DNA from: Pomphorhynchus laevis
Taxonomy: Eukaryota > Acanthocephala > Palaeacanthocephala > Echinorhynchida > Pomphorhynchidae
Reading direction: 5' to 3'
Assembly: GCA_012934845.2 (NCBI GenBank)
Contig: WNNJ02003809.1
Location: 140,582-204,581 of the forward strand
Length of the DNA stretch: 64,000 nt
A program made the position numbers and the translations under genes. Shown here piece by piece: positions 47,310 to 58,640 of the stretch. The notes under the pieces were generated by a model that saw only the letters and a program-made list of their open reading frames with translations, searched no databases and was not told where the DNA came from. Within the stretch, counting starts at the first letter, position 1. The number at the start of each line of letters is the position of its first letter.

Positions 47310-48145
47310 TCCAAATGAAGAACGAAAACTAATTCAGAAAGTCACGAGATAGCATAAAAGCAAATTAATTATGCATGAATTCACAAAATCCACACGCGTA
47401 AAAAGTAATTAATCGAAATACCTATTTTATCAATAGAATCTATCTGTAGGTGTCACAAAAGTAATATTCGAATTGTTAATAAATCGTATCGTGGTGGACT
47501 GCACTAAGTCTTAATATTCATTAATTTTAAAATTTTTATTATAAATAATGATTTAAAATAATTTATTATTTTTAAATAACAAAATTACTAATCTGGCAGA
47601 CGATAATATTATACAGAGTACATAAAAATAACTATAATATTCCAAAAACTTCAGGATATTATACTATGCAAAATACTCTGAGAAAATATTTGTTTCCAAA
47701 TACTTTCCAAGTATTTAAAAACAAATGCTTTCTTAACTTTCACTTATTACAAATTCATAAAATTTATTATTTTAAAGAACATGAAACTGAGATTGGACAT
47801 TTAATTTTTTACATCAACTGCTCGGTAAGATGCCAAATAAGTTAAAAATGTTCAATGTGGATTAGTTTACTGTAACATTATGCTACTATAATTTTAAAAA
47901 AATATCGTTGTATGATTGATAATATTGACTGCAAACATGTATGACCTGTTATGAAATTTTTTGCAAATTCAGAAACGGTATTGGTAAGTTAGATATTTGT
48001 GTTTTTAAATCAAGTCTTCAGCTAATTTAAGAACTTAAATGATGTGTTCCTATAATTTTGTGTCTTCTCAAAGAAGCGTAAGAGGAAGTTTCATTCAATC
48101 GAGAAATACTCACAGTGAGCATTTATCCTTAAGATATTTTAAAAG

Positions 48146-48493
48146 TTATATCGAATCACAAACAAGAATTTTATAAATAATAAAATTGTTTTGATACAAA
48201 TGTTTTAAATATTCGAATGATACTTTTTCAATGAATAATACACGTGCATAACAGTTATAAATTTGCACAGGTTTGCCCCTAAACGGTTCTTGAAGGCATC
48301 GAAATGATACCCAAATAGGTTTACACATTTTTAAATGCAATATTCTCACTGCCGTACGTCTGCTTATAGCTTCATAGCGGTCTGTGTCTTTTACAAACGT
48401 TATGAACTTAATCTTAGATGCACTTACACATAGATAATTGAAATCTTGATACTGCTTGAGCAAAGTAAGACCTTTTTGATCTAATTCAATCAT
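48146..48493 (-). CDS. Hypothetical 115-residue protein
   Basis: Starts MIELDQKGLTLLKQYQDF, with an ATG just after a repeated flank, and ends ILVCDSI. No signal peptide, membrane segment or known motif is seen. The first 23 codons and their flank are duplicated at 49,453-49,522, where the ATG reads ACG. Unknown: it may be a small gene, an exon or a frame in a repeat. Confidence 0.3.
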   Translation of the reverse strand: MIELDQKGLTLLKQYQDFNYLCVSASKIKFITFVKDTDRYEAISRRTAVRILHLKMCKPIWVSFRCLQEPFRGKPVQIYNCYARVLFIEKVSFEYLKHLYQNNFIIYKILVCDSI

Positions 48494-49575
48494 ATCGGTT
48501 AAGTTATATATACTAATTATTAATAACTCAACATTTATAATTCCTATTTTTATAATTAATTTTTAATTAATTAATTAAAAGTGAGTGGTTATAATCAGTT
48601 ATTAATATATTAGCTGATAAGGTACGATATATCATTTATGAATTGTAATAATGCGCATGTTCATTTTTTGAACATGCGCATTATATTATACATTTATAAT
48701 ATAATAATTAATGAATGTTATAATGCGAACGATCCAACTATAATTAGTAGGAAACCTTAATTACAAATTAGGAAATATTAAATAATTATATTAAAAATAT
48801 TATATTAAACAATATTAAAAAATACTAAAAATTAATAAAAAATAATTATAAAACATATGAAACTATCATTATTGTAATTGCAAAATACGAAAAGCAAATG
48901 AAACATTTGAATAAATCATCCTAAGCACTAATAAAATGGGATAAAACTGTTAACATGTTCAAACCCGTTATTTATGGATTTATCAAAATAGAAAAGCTAT
49001 GGAAAACTATTTTCAATATAGTAATTACTTTTGATACAAAAGGTCTTTTAGTCGGATTATATGATAATTAATAACGTATAGTAATTACAATAATTTAATT
49101 AACAAAATAATAATGAGTCATTGTGATGACGAAACGGCATTCGTCATTCTTTCGCGTCTGGCTTACATGTTTTACAAGAAATTCACGCGGAATTGACTCC
49201 CTCTCCTTAAAATAAATATAATTTAATTATTATATACGAAATCTATGCTAAGAGGTTTAATAAACGTAGATTATATGATAATTAATAACGTATAGTAATT
49301 ACAATAATTTAATTAACAAAATAAATATAATTTAATTATTATATACGAAATCTATGCTAAGAGGTTTAATAAACGTAGATGATTTTATTATAATTTATAC
49401 CTGATTTAAATGAATTATTATAATTATTATTTTAAATAATTATGTATATTCAAATCTTGATACTGCTTAAGCAAAGTAAGACCTTTTTGATATAATTCAA
49501 TCGTATCGGTTAAGTTATATATAATAATAATCTAACTAGTAATACTGATATATCTCAATCGTATCGGTTAAGTTA
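48438..49575. repeat. Local duplications around 48.4-49.6 kb
   Basis: The block CTTGATACTGCTT then AGCAAAGTAAGACC and ATCGGTTAAGTTATATAT occurs at 48,445-48,512, 49,458-49,522 and partly at 49,555-49,580. A second block (ATAATTAATAACGTATAGTA) occurs at 49,060 and 49,273, and a third (ACGAAATCTATGCTAAGAGG) at 49,238 and 49,346. A 16-bp hairpin, ATAATGCGCATGTTCA, is at 48,648-48,684. No other gene seen. Confidence 0.6.
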
Positions 49576-49580
49576 TATAT

Positions 49581-51144
49581 TTTATAATTCAACATTTATA
49601 ATGTTGACTTATGTATAAATAATTAATTATTTTTCAAGGATAATTATTTATTTAGAATAAAATTTAGTGATTTGAATTAGTTAAAGAAAGTTAAAATGAG
49701 GTAAATTTAGCTTATAAGTTTGAGTATGTTTTATACAATACGAAGTTGGTTATACAAGCCCAATATAATTAAGTAATTACAATTACTTTGATTAGTTTCT
49801 AACGGTTTCATTCGACGATATCCCCTTGAATATTCAATCGTATTTAAGTAATTTTATTTATTCTAATATTTAGGTAGATAACAATAACACTTTAAACTAA
49901 TGGAACTTACATACTTATATCATTATAATATAAAACGTGAATGGTTTGCTAGAACGAATAGTTATTCAAACTCATTCTTCTTAAAGAATGCTGTCACACT
50001 GAGTTTCTCGAAATCTTTGTCATTAATATATGAAAGCCAAATATATAAAACGCATGCACAAATAAAGATAAGCACACAACAAAATTCTTATTGAAATTAA
50101 GGTTTTTTCCAGTAACATTAAATCATGCAAATATACAACATGTGTATAGCGTAATCGGAAGTAAAAATATTGTTTTTCCTGACTGCAATTTTATTTTCAC
50201 ACACCTTTTTGTCATTATGTCGTCCTATCTTTCTTACTGTGTTTTCAGTCGCTTTTTCTTATGTGATATATGTCTTTGGAATCTACATAAAATAGCTGTG
50301 AATATTTCAATTTGCTTTCTCTTAGAGTAAATGACAAGTTTTAAAAAATAAAAGTAGCTTTTGCTTTATCAACAAATGGAAGCTGCACATTAAGTACAGA
50401 TCGTTGGTTGCAGAAAAATGTTCCAGCAGAGATTTAACGCATCCACTCATACTAGACTAGAAATTACCATAAAATAAATAAATTCATGAAATAAACGTTT
50501 TTTACAAAACCAAATGCATCGTTAAATGCAAGTGAAAACAAATCTAATAAAACACATTAGGATACATTTTATAGATTGCTGTAAACGTGATAGAGGAAAA
50601 ATTTGGTAAATAAAATATACATTTTACTTTGACAATTATAAGGAAATACAGTCATTAAGAAAAATATTTTTATTACTTTCTTGAAGTATAAGATTACACG
50701 TGTTCTATTAGATTTTACAATTTTTAAAATTTTATTACTTTCGGATTTCATATGTTGATCATAACAATATATGTGTCATATCTATATGACATATAGATAT
50801 GACACATATCTATATGTGATATCTTTCAGTTCCGAGTTATACAAATTCATAAAAAGATTTAAACTTTTACATTTTTAAATCATCAAAATATTTGTTTAAA
50901 TTTAAACTTTTCAAATCTTTAACATTATGATGTAAATAATTAAAAAATTCATAAAATTTTTAAATTTCATCAACCAAAAAATTTCATTAAACATTTTGGG
51001 TTATAAAATTATTTATAAGATTAAGATATTTACATTTTAAAATTTATTACAAAATATCTAGCCTCAGTTAAGTTATCTACTTAATTTTCGGTAAATGTAT
51101 TTGTTTTCTGAATATTAACTTAGTAAATTCAACTTATAATTTAA
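49581..51144. other. AT-rich gene-poor interval
   Basis: No supported gene. A near-perfect palindrome of about 42 bp (ATATGTGTCATATCTATATG and complement) lies at 50,767-50,809. Confidence 0.5.
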
Positions 51145-51147
51145 TCT

Positions 51148-51501
51148 TTGGCAATATTGACATTTGATGGTGGACACCAGGAAACATGTGAACCCGGGAA
51201 ACGCCTCTTCGAACTAGACTCTTGTACTTCGAGCCGAACTCTTGATGTGATGGGACTACCGGTTTGCAAAGACAACAACAAGAACCATGTCCCAATGAAT
51301 GAGTACGACGAAATAATCCCAGTGTCATGCAGGACTGAGATAGTGCACAAAATTCCCGATACACTGCCAATAATCCAGGCCAGCCCGATTCCTAACATAA
51401 AAATAATGCCCCAGCAACCTATCCAAACGATCATGATCATTGAACAGCCGCGTACGACAACTGCGAAGATCGATATCGACAATGTTGAGTCTTTTCCTTA
51501 G
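51148..51501 (+). CDS. Probable coding exon, unknown protein
   Basis: An open frame of about 117 codons in a GC-richer patch. It is acidic and proline/isoleucine-rich: MNEYDEIIPVSCRTEIVHK, IPNIKIMPQQPIQTIMI, IEQPRTTTAKIDIDNVE. The first base of its codons is purine-rich, as in real genes, which favours this strand over an equally long hydrophobic minus-strand frame. The only ATGs are internal (MGLPVCK, MNEYDE), so it may begin at one of these or continue an upstream exon. It ends at TAG within TTTTCCTTAG, which is itself a good acceptor for the LIM exon. Function unknown. Confidence 0.4.
   Translation: MAILTFDGGHQETCEPGKRLFELDSCTSSRTLDVMGLPVCKDNNKNHVPMNEYDEIIPVSCRTEIVHKIPDTLPIIQASPIPNIKIMPQQPIQTIMIIEQPRTTTAKIDIDNVESFP
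51490..51501 (+). promoter_or_regulatory. Probable 3' splice site before the LIM exon
   Basis: TCTTTTCCTTAG, a pyrimidine tract and AG, 15 bp before the LIM start codon. Confidence 0.45.
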
Positions 51502-51516
51502 CATGAACGAGAAACA

Positions 51517-51783
51517 ATGGGACCGAAATTTGGTGGAGCAATTGAAAAGTGCTCACGATGTGGAACCACAATGTATGATGCGGAAAGAATTGGTGCGTGT
51601 AGTTCGCAATGGCACGAAAAGTGCTTCAGATGTAAAACTTGCAATACAACGTTGACTTTGGGTACATATAAAGATCAGGATGGAGAAATATACTGCAAAG
51701 GTTGCTTCGCCGATAAACTTCTTACACACGACAGAAATCGCAAACAGGCCGAGGAGGAAATGAAGGCCAGCAAGCAGCTGTAA
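51517..51783 (+). CDS. Single-LIM-domain protein (CRP/CRIP-like)
   Basis: 88 residues from MGPKFGG. One complete LIM domain: C12-x2-C15-x17-H33-x2-C36-x2-C39-x2-C42-x17-C60-x2-C63, eight zinc ligands holding two zinc ions, with a final Cys as in CRP/CRIP proteins. LIM domains bind protein partners, often at the actin cytoskeleton or in nuclear complexes. The tail, RNRKQAEEEMKASKQL, is a short charged helix. The ATG sits in a good context (AAACAATGG) just after a splice acceptor (TCTTTTCCTTAG, 51,490-51,501), so a 5' non-coding exon is likely. The frame is intact. An AATATATT-rich 3' flank has no clear AATAAA nearby. Confidence 0.8.
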   Translation: MGPKFGGAIEKCSRCGTTMYDAERIGACSSQWHEKCFRCKTCNTTLTLGTYKDQDGEIYCKGCFADKLLTHDRNRKQAEEEMKASKQL

Positions 51784-51964
51784 TTCAGTAGTTTTTGTAT
51801 TTGATTTTTTCTGATGTAATATATTTGAAATCTTTGGCATATTAAAATCATATAATTACAACGATATATTTAGTGTCTAGTTTATATATCTCAAAATAGC
51901 TTTATCTATGGTTGTTATTATGTAGTTATTTTTTAAAAATTTTAATAACTATAAATTTTTAAAA

Positions 51965-53070
51965 CCGAAAGCAGTTATAATGTACATTTAAACGCACTAC
52001 ATATGAACCTAGGTTTTATTGGATTTTTATGTAATTTTGGATTCCAATATAATATAGGTATAGTTTTATTATCTGATTCAACCTTTATACCCTTTTTATC
52101 CATTATAGAACAGTGACTTGTAATAATTGTTTCTAAATTTAAATCACTACGTTCATATGTTGTGTTTATATTTAAATCATTATTATTAATTTATTTCATC
52201 ATTATATCATAATAAAGCTTTTTGTATATGAAGACAAAGTTATTACTAGCTTTATCAATAGTTGTTATTATATAGTTATGATTTAATTTAGTAAGTTCTG
52301 TATCCATATCTTTATTAATTTGATCTTTCCTTTTATAATTGTTTGTTATTTTCATTTTATCTCTAATTTTATCTAATATATAAGTTTTCCAAATGTTTAT
52401 TTTTGATGTATTTAAGCTTTTACTATTTATCAATTTATCAAAGTAAGCATTTAAGTCATTATATAACGAAGTGTAAATTTTATTTTTATTATTAATTTAA
52501 TCTATATTTATACCCTTTTAATAGCAGCTTTCTTAATTCACAATTTTCAATTAATTCTAGATTATGAGTGCATATATGTCATTTATTTTATCAAAATTAA
52601 GACTTTTGCAATTGCATTCAGTTTCTATAATGTTTCTAATATCATCATTACCAATTGATTTCAATTCTTCATTATAATTATAAATTTGTCGTCCTAGTAG
52701 CTGTAAAATTTATTACCTTATTCTAGGAATATATTTACATATATCCGATTATATTATTTTACTTTTAATAGTATTTATTTACCTTTATTTTTTACTTAAA
52801 TTAATACATTTAATCTTAGATGTATTAAAGCTACTTCTATTAATCAGCTTACCAAAACAAGAATTAAAGTCATTATCTAATAAATTGTAATTTATATTTA
52901 TATCTATATTTATATCCTTTTATAAACATTTTTATTAACTCGCTATTTCCAAATGGCGTATTGATTTATTAAACGCCATTTCCAATGTCAGTACCTTTTG
53001 CAATTTTTCAATCTAGTACCTGAGATTAAGCATTTTTCTTAATTCGTTATTTTCAATTAATTTTAGTACC
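51965..53070 (-). mobile_element. PLE fragments, minus strand, broken
   Basis: 51,970-52,560 is the reverse-oriented match of about 300-975 of PLE copy A (TIDKASNNFVFI; the flank ACCTAGGTTTTATTGGATTT). 52,720-53,060 repeats part of the same 5' region again in more decayed form, so two fragments lie in tandem. No structured module is seen here. Confidence 0.65.
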
Positions 53071-53442
53071 TGGCATAAAGTAGATTGAAATTAATTGTTA
53101 TTAGCCAATTAAAGATATAAAATTGGAATGCTTAATTAAATATGCATTTAAACTTATAATTTAAATTTATGCAATTTTAATTTAATGGCATATAATTGAA
53201 TTTATGAATTATAGAAGATATAGAGCCAAGTCTATTATTTTGTTAAAAATCAAATTTTTGTTCGCACGACGAAATAAAAGATTTAAAATCATCACAATGA
53301 AACAGCTTTAGAACCACTGTATGTTTAATTACATTAAAACCGTCTTTTAAAAGTTTAACTTGTTAAATCCTGTATTTATACAACATTGTTGTATAATTAA
53401 AATAAAATATTTTAAATTGAAATTTATAAAATTATAAACTAT

Positions 53443-53759
53443 ATTTTTTGATTATCTTTTTATTGAGAAATAATTATAAAGTTATAAATTATAAACAATA
53501 TAAAATTATAAACTCTAATTTATAAATTAAAATTTTTTTATAAAATTAATTTTTAATTAAAATTAAAATTAATTTATAATTCAAAAAAATATATAATTAA
53601 AAAATATAATTTTGATGCATCGTATTTTTATTTATTAAACAATTCACAAAAATTAATTTTATAAAAAAATTTTAATTTATAAATTAGAGTTTATAATTTT
53701 ATATTGTTTATAATTTATAATTTTATAATTATTTCTCAATAAAAATGTAATCAAAAAAT
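53443..53759. repeat. AT-rich fold-back element with about 105-bp arms
   Basis: The left arm (TTTTTTGATTATCTTTTTAT onward) and right arm (ending TAAAAATGTAATCAAAAAA) pair almost throughout; the shared inner text is TTATAAACTCTAATTTATAA. Non-coding. Confidence 0.65.
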
Positions 53760-53796
53760 TTATAATTCTGGTTACAACTTTAAGCTGTAACAATTT

Positions 53797-53835
53797 TTCC
53801 TGATGATGGCAGTTGCCATTGAAATATTGAATAAT
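53797..53835 (+). other. CTGATGA...GAAA hairpin trace
   Basis: CCTGATGATGGCAGTTGCCA then TTGAAATATTGAA; see the sister site at 40,195. Confidence 0.35.
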
Positions 53836-54035
53836 TGTTTGGTCTTTGATTTTTTGTTCCCATAAATTAACATTTAAATAAATATCTTGCTAGTTTTGGA
53901 CAAGAAATATTAGTATCATGATATATTCTATTGTAAGAAACACACATGAATGTACTTGAGGAACACACATAGGAATGTATGTCTGGATAAAATTTTAACT
54001 TTTAAGAAATTCAAAAACATGGGAAAATTTAGTAT

Positions 54036-54168
54036 TGATATTTCGCTAACATCTGTTATCATCTTCAGAAAATTGCATCGTCAGGTAATTTTCTGAAGAT
54101 GCTAACAGATGTTTGCGAAATATCAAATAAAATTTTCTCATTCTTTTGATCCAGCTCCAATAATTCTT
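54036..54168. mobile_element. Fold-back MITE, family 1, short copy
   Basis: Arms TTTCGCTAACATCTGTTA and AGCATCTTCAG-type text mirrored around a short centre (GCATCGTCAGG), with the same right end GATCCAGCTCCAATAA as the copy at 40.1 kb. Confidence 0.7.
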
Positions 54169-55090
54169 TAAAAATTGGGCATGATTATATTTTAGGTTAC
54201 GAATTTCACTGTTTACTAAGAGATATTAGTTTACGAAGAGAAATATCACGGTTTATTGAGATATATTTCAGAAAAAATATAAAATGTACAAGAAATATAA
54301 GCGTAAATATTCAAAGCACGAATGATACTTTAATATGTTTAGAACCGACTAATGAATAGATCGAGTTTAAATCTTTAATATAGGTTTAGATAAATTAACG
54401 CTAATAGCGCACTGTGATCTATTGATTTCAATACAATAAGCCAGCGAATTTATCTAAATAGCTATTTATTAATAAAACTAATATTTGTAATTAGTGAAGA
54501 TCTGAATATCATAGTCTCATCATATTATATCGCATATATAAATAATATAATAACATATAATATAGTATATAATATAAAACCATATATAATATAGTAACAT
54601 ATAATAAAATGAGTCACATATAGTCACTCATTGTAAATATGATATATTTAATTTACAAAATTTATACACGTGTTTGAGATAGGTAGATAGATAAAGTGTA
54701 AATCTTCAATGTTTCAAGAACAACATATTATCAAATCGTCATCAAAGTATTATTACAAGTAAATTTGAACGTTTCGCGCAGAAATTGTTTGAGCATGGAC
54801 AGCAAAAATTGCATTTTGTGTGTTATAAAGGTGCTAAACGATAAAATTTGCATACTTAGTATTAAATTGCAATCTGATAAAAATCAAAAATACTCTCCGA
54901 TTTTAATTTAAAAATTCATTTGATAAATGCATTACAAGAAACAGCTATTAATCCAATACTACGTTTCTCGTTTCTTTACTTTTATTTCATTCAATCTAAT
55001 TGTCGATCAGAACGTGAAACGTAAAGCAGACGAGTCGAGTGATCGTCAGTCAACATTAAAAGGACCAGCACGTGAAAGTAGGTGTTGGAT

Positions 55091-55136
55091 CAAAAGCCGA
55101 TTAGGTCCATCAACACTGAAATGCCACGTACTACTG
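55091..55136 (+). ncRNA. Hammerhead-like ribozyme relic, unit 1
   Basis: Core CCGATTA (CTGATGA with two changes), stem II GGT...ACT, GAAA at 55,118-55,121, stem III ATG-CCA-CGT and the cleavage triplet GTA at 55,128-55,130, then CTACTG as the 3' strand of stem I. The 5' strand reads CAAAAG, so stem I is weak. Probably inactive. Confidence 0.45.
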
Positions 55137-55619
55137 TTGGCGTATATATAAGATTAAAGTAGGGTTTAGAATAAAAAAAGTCATCAAAATTTCAATGGTA
55201 AAAATGACTGCACAGGTATATCAACTTAAAATTTGGAAACAAACTATAGATGACTAGTTTGATAATAGTAATTGATCGAAAAATATGTTGGTTTTTAAAT
55301 TGATTATAGGATTAAATAGCGTGAGGAATGAAAATAGTCAATAAATACTTACTGAACATGTAGAACAACTTAAAATAAGGAAACAAACCTTAGATGACTA
55401 GTTTGAAAATTGCAATTAATTGCAAAAATACATAGGTTTTCAAATTGAAGGTAGCACCTTCCAATACCAAAGCTGATTTAATTTGAAATCAGAAATGATT
55501 TCAATTCAATTTGCAAAATGTAAAACGAAAGTTATTAAATCTAATTGTCAATAAAGCAGACGTCGAGTGATTATTAGCCAATATTAAAAGGACCGAAACG
55601 TGAAACGTAGGCATTTGAT

Positions 55620-55665
55620 CAGTAGCTGATGAGGTCTACCTATACTGAAATGTAGCATAGTGTTG
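55620..55665 (+). ncRNA. Hammerhead-like ribozyme relic, unit 3
   Basis: Exact core CTGATGA at 55,626-55,632, stem II GGT...ACT, GAAA at 55,647-55,650, stem III ATG-TAG-CAT, then ATA. The 5' stem I strand CAGTAG is complementary to CTACTG in unit 1, while its own 3' strand reads GTGTTG. Probably inactive. Confidence 0.5.
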
Positions 55666-55799
55666 TTGGCCTATATATAGGATTAAAGTAGCGTGCGGAA
55701 TAAAAATAGTCATTAAAATATCAATGGTAACGATGATTGCACATGTATATCAACATAAAATCCATCAATGTTTATTCGATATAAAATCAATCAAATTTC

Positions 55800-56826
55800 T
55801 TTAACAATTAAAGACCATTTATTAATTTTCTCAAAATTACAAAATTACTATTTTATTTTCATTTTAATTATCAATTGTTTTTGTTATTAAGGAGCGTTTA
55901 CGTGTGCTTGAATATAGAGAAAAATAATTATTTTTCAATAATTTCCGTAAAATAACTAACCTTAAAGGAGGAAAGCACTTTATGTCAAATAGCACTTTTT
56001 TGAATTGTATCAAGGCTAAATAGGCTACAACAAAGCTGAGAGACGGTTTAATCGAAACTTGAAAATTAACTTGATTATGTGAAGAACAGACTATTTACTT
56101 AAAATGAAAATAGTTTAAACTATGGAATTACGTTGTCGTATACACTAAAGTCTCCTTCTTCCCAGCACAAAAGAGAATAATCGAAGGAGTGTAACAACTG
56201 TGGAAATGTTTAAAAAGAGTAAACGTTTTTCGTTTACTGCCGTTTTAGATTTTAATAAAATCTTCTCGATCGATTGTGATCTATGAAGAAAGCAACAGGA
56301 AACTGCAAAAGACACAAAACACGTAGCGGAAGCAATAAGTGTAACAAAATATTTCACAGTTAAACAAAAAAAGCGTTACTTCGATAATGACAGCTTGCAA
56401 AATTCAACATTTAAATTTGTTATCGTTTAATGATTTTTCTAATAAAATCGACAGAGTTGCGTATAACTAAATGGAAATATTATATTTTTAATATTAATCA
56501 CTTTGATGTATGTTAACATCATTTATTTTGATTAAATCATGATTCAACTAAAGAAGTGAGAAAATTGTAAGCCAAATTTGCATGCGTAGTACCATGGTAT
56601 AGTCTTTTTACACTAACAACGTTATATCCTAATTTTCTTCAGCAGAAGATTTAATTGCTATCATTGATTGTTTACTCATAAAATCCCTTTAAAGAACACA
56701 GCTTCATAATTTGATGATTTATATACCATCAAATTATATATAATATGATTGTTTATATTATATAAACAATCAATATAATGTCACTTCAGTATAATGAAGC
56801 AGATAAATGTTGCCGAATAATCTATC
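55800..56826. other. Gene-poor interval
   Basis: No supported gene. An acceptor-like CCTGTTGCTTTCTTCATAG on the minus strand near 56,280 opens into a short frame (SQSIEKILLKSKTAVNEKR) without recognisable domain. Confidence 0.35.
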
Positions 56827-57660
56827 ATTTCGATGATGAAGTGGTCGTCTAGAAGTGACATGGTGACTGAAAGTAACGTATCAAAGTCCAGTCTAGAAAG
56901 CAACACCATCTTGTATAAATGCCGTATTTCGAAAGAAATCCTGGACCGTTGTTTACTAAGCACATCCATGAACCACAACGATAATTCAGCAACAACCTAT
57001 GGCTAGTGTTAAGTGATGGTGCGCACATCAATTCGATCTGAAAAAGATAGTAAACCTCAGTCAATTAAGCAAAGTGTCGGAAACGCCTTTATTCACAATG
57101 TTACAAGGCAACCGAAACGACCAGTAGGTAATTCATTCTACTGATGAGTGCTGACGGGTACTTATTGGTCGTCTAGAAGTGACATGCTGACTGGAAGTCT
57201 TGAATCGAAGTCCAGTCTAACAAGCAACACCATGTAGTATAAATGCTGTATTTCGTAAGAAATCCTGGACCGTTGTCTACTCAGCACATCCGTGCACAAT
57301 TATTATACACACCGTATCCATTAAGGATCCAACGAGTGCAGCGACAATTCAGCAACAACCTCTGGCTAGTGTTTAAGGATGGTCCGCACAGCAATTCGAT
57401 CTGAAAAAGATAGTAAACCTCAGTCAATTAGGCAAAGTGTCGGAAACGCTGAAACGCTTTCATTCACAATGTCACACAGGCAACCGAAACGACCAGTGTG
57501 TACCTCATTCTACTGATGAGTGTTGCAGGGTACTCATCATTTCGATGCTGAAGTGGTCGTCTAGAAGTGACATGGTGATTGAAAGTCGTGAATCGAAGTC
57601 CAGTCTAGAAATCAATACCATTTTGTATAAATGCCGCATTTAGTAAGAAATCATGGATAC
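56827..57660 (+). repeat. Long-period tandem repeat, about 2.3 units
   Basis: Units of about 335-370 bp starting TGGTCGTCTAGAAGTGACAT at 56,842, 57,167 and 57,554, with shared GTATAAATGC and AAGAAATCCTGGACCGTTGT. GC content is above the surroundings. Each junction holds CTACTGATGAGTG; see rejected items. Confidence 0.8.
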
Positions 57661-57959
57661 GTTCATGTAATAAAATTTTCAAAATAAACTGACAAATAGA
57701 CCGAAAATTATTGCTGACAACGTTTCAACCCTCTAGAGATTTTAATCATGTCAAATAAATTGTAAGTGTTTATTATATATAAATTATATAATATTTATAC
57801 AAATATTATATATTATTTAAATATTATATTTAAATATTATATATAAATATTATAAATATTTATAATATATAAATTATATAATAATTATTATATATAAATG
57901 ATCGTATTCATTATATATCATGAAGTTTTCAAATTTCATTATAAACGCTAAAAAATTTA

Positions 57960-58640
57960 GCTTGGTTGTCACACGTCCCACTATCATCGAATCCCACTAT
58001 CTCTTGGAAAATGTTATCGTGTAAGTCTTTATTCAAAAGAAGTGTTAAGTTTTGTTCATCAGCACAATTGAAATAAACCTAATATAGATTTATTGTGAAT
58101 TTCCTTAAGAATGCTCTATTTCCAGACGAGGTCAAAAGCAAGGCATTATACTGTGCATCACAAACAATTTCTCGTCCTAAGGCTTCAGGATCGTTCGTTA
58201 GAATTCCTTATCTAGGTGAGCTAGTGAACGGTATATTCAAGAAATTTCTTAAAAAGTTTACCCTACAGAATCACCACAACGTCGTGTTCTATAATAAAGA
58301 ATGTCTCCATTGGCTAATTTGTTTTAAAAGAAGCCTGCAAAAGGCACACTGCATTCAGTTTATATGATACCCTGTAAATCATGCAATAATGTCTAACATG
58401 ACAAACTGGAAAACCTTTGGCATAAGAGTTTCCCAGCACCGCAAAAATACAGACCAATCTAAAAAATATGCGCCCTTCTTGAACCATGTCAATGAAATAA
58501 CTATTAAAGAGTCATGTCAATGATTTTGACAACGTACGAAAAGTGCGCAAAGAGAGTGTATATTATCAAAGACTAATTTATGAGGCTTTCTTCCGGAAAC
58601 GATGTAACACATTTGATAACAATAGGCTGACATAATTCTC
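57960..58640 (+). mobile_element. GIY-YIG-type Penelope element relic, broken
   Basis: Text in order: INFLKNALFPDEVKSK, then SFVRIPYLGELVNGIFKK (the conserved PYxGxLSxxIxxxLxKF block between RT and nuclease), VYMIPCKSCNNV (the zinc-binding start of the GIY-YIG domain), GIRVSQHRKNTDQSKKYA and YQRLIYEAFF near the end. This is a second PLE type in the window, of the endonuclease-bearing group. Most of the RT is missing. Old and broken. Confidence 0.7.

Larger units (their letters stand above)
55015..55790 (+). repeat. Tandem-like units carrying a decayed hammerhead-like core
   Basis: Unit 1 (55,015-55,300) and unit 3 (55,545-55,790) are full; a partial unit lies between (55,300-55,460). Shared text includes CATTAAAAGGACC, ACTGAAATG, TGTTGGC and ATTAAAGTAG. 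Each full unit contains a hammerhead-like arrangement (55,091-55,136 and 55,620-55,665). The unit type is unknown; hammerhead-bearing SINE-like and PLE-linked repeats are known in animals. Confidence 0.6.

Noticed and set aside
51141-51482. Hydrophobic minus-strand frame as a membrane protein gene
   Set aside because: First codon positions on the plus-strand frame are purine-rich while those on the minus frame are not. The hydrophobicity follows from the complement of Asn/Asp/Pro codons.
54927-55151. 74-codon frame overlapping the hammerhead-like unit
   Set aside because: It crosses the start of the repeat unit and is not kept open in the second full unit.
57100-57560. Hammerhead at the junctions of the 57-kb tandem repeat (CTACTGATGAGTG...GGGTACT)
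   Set aside because: A stem II can be drawn, but the GAAA position reads TTAT or TCAT in both copies and no stem I is visible.
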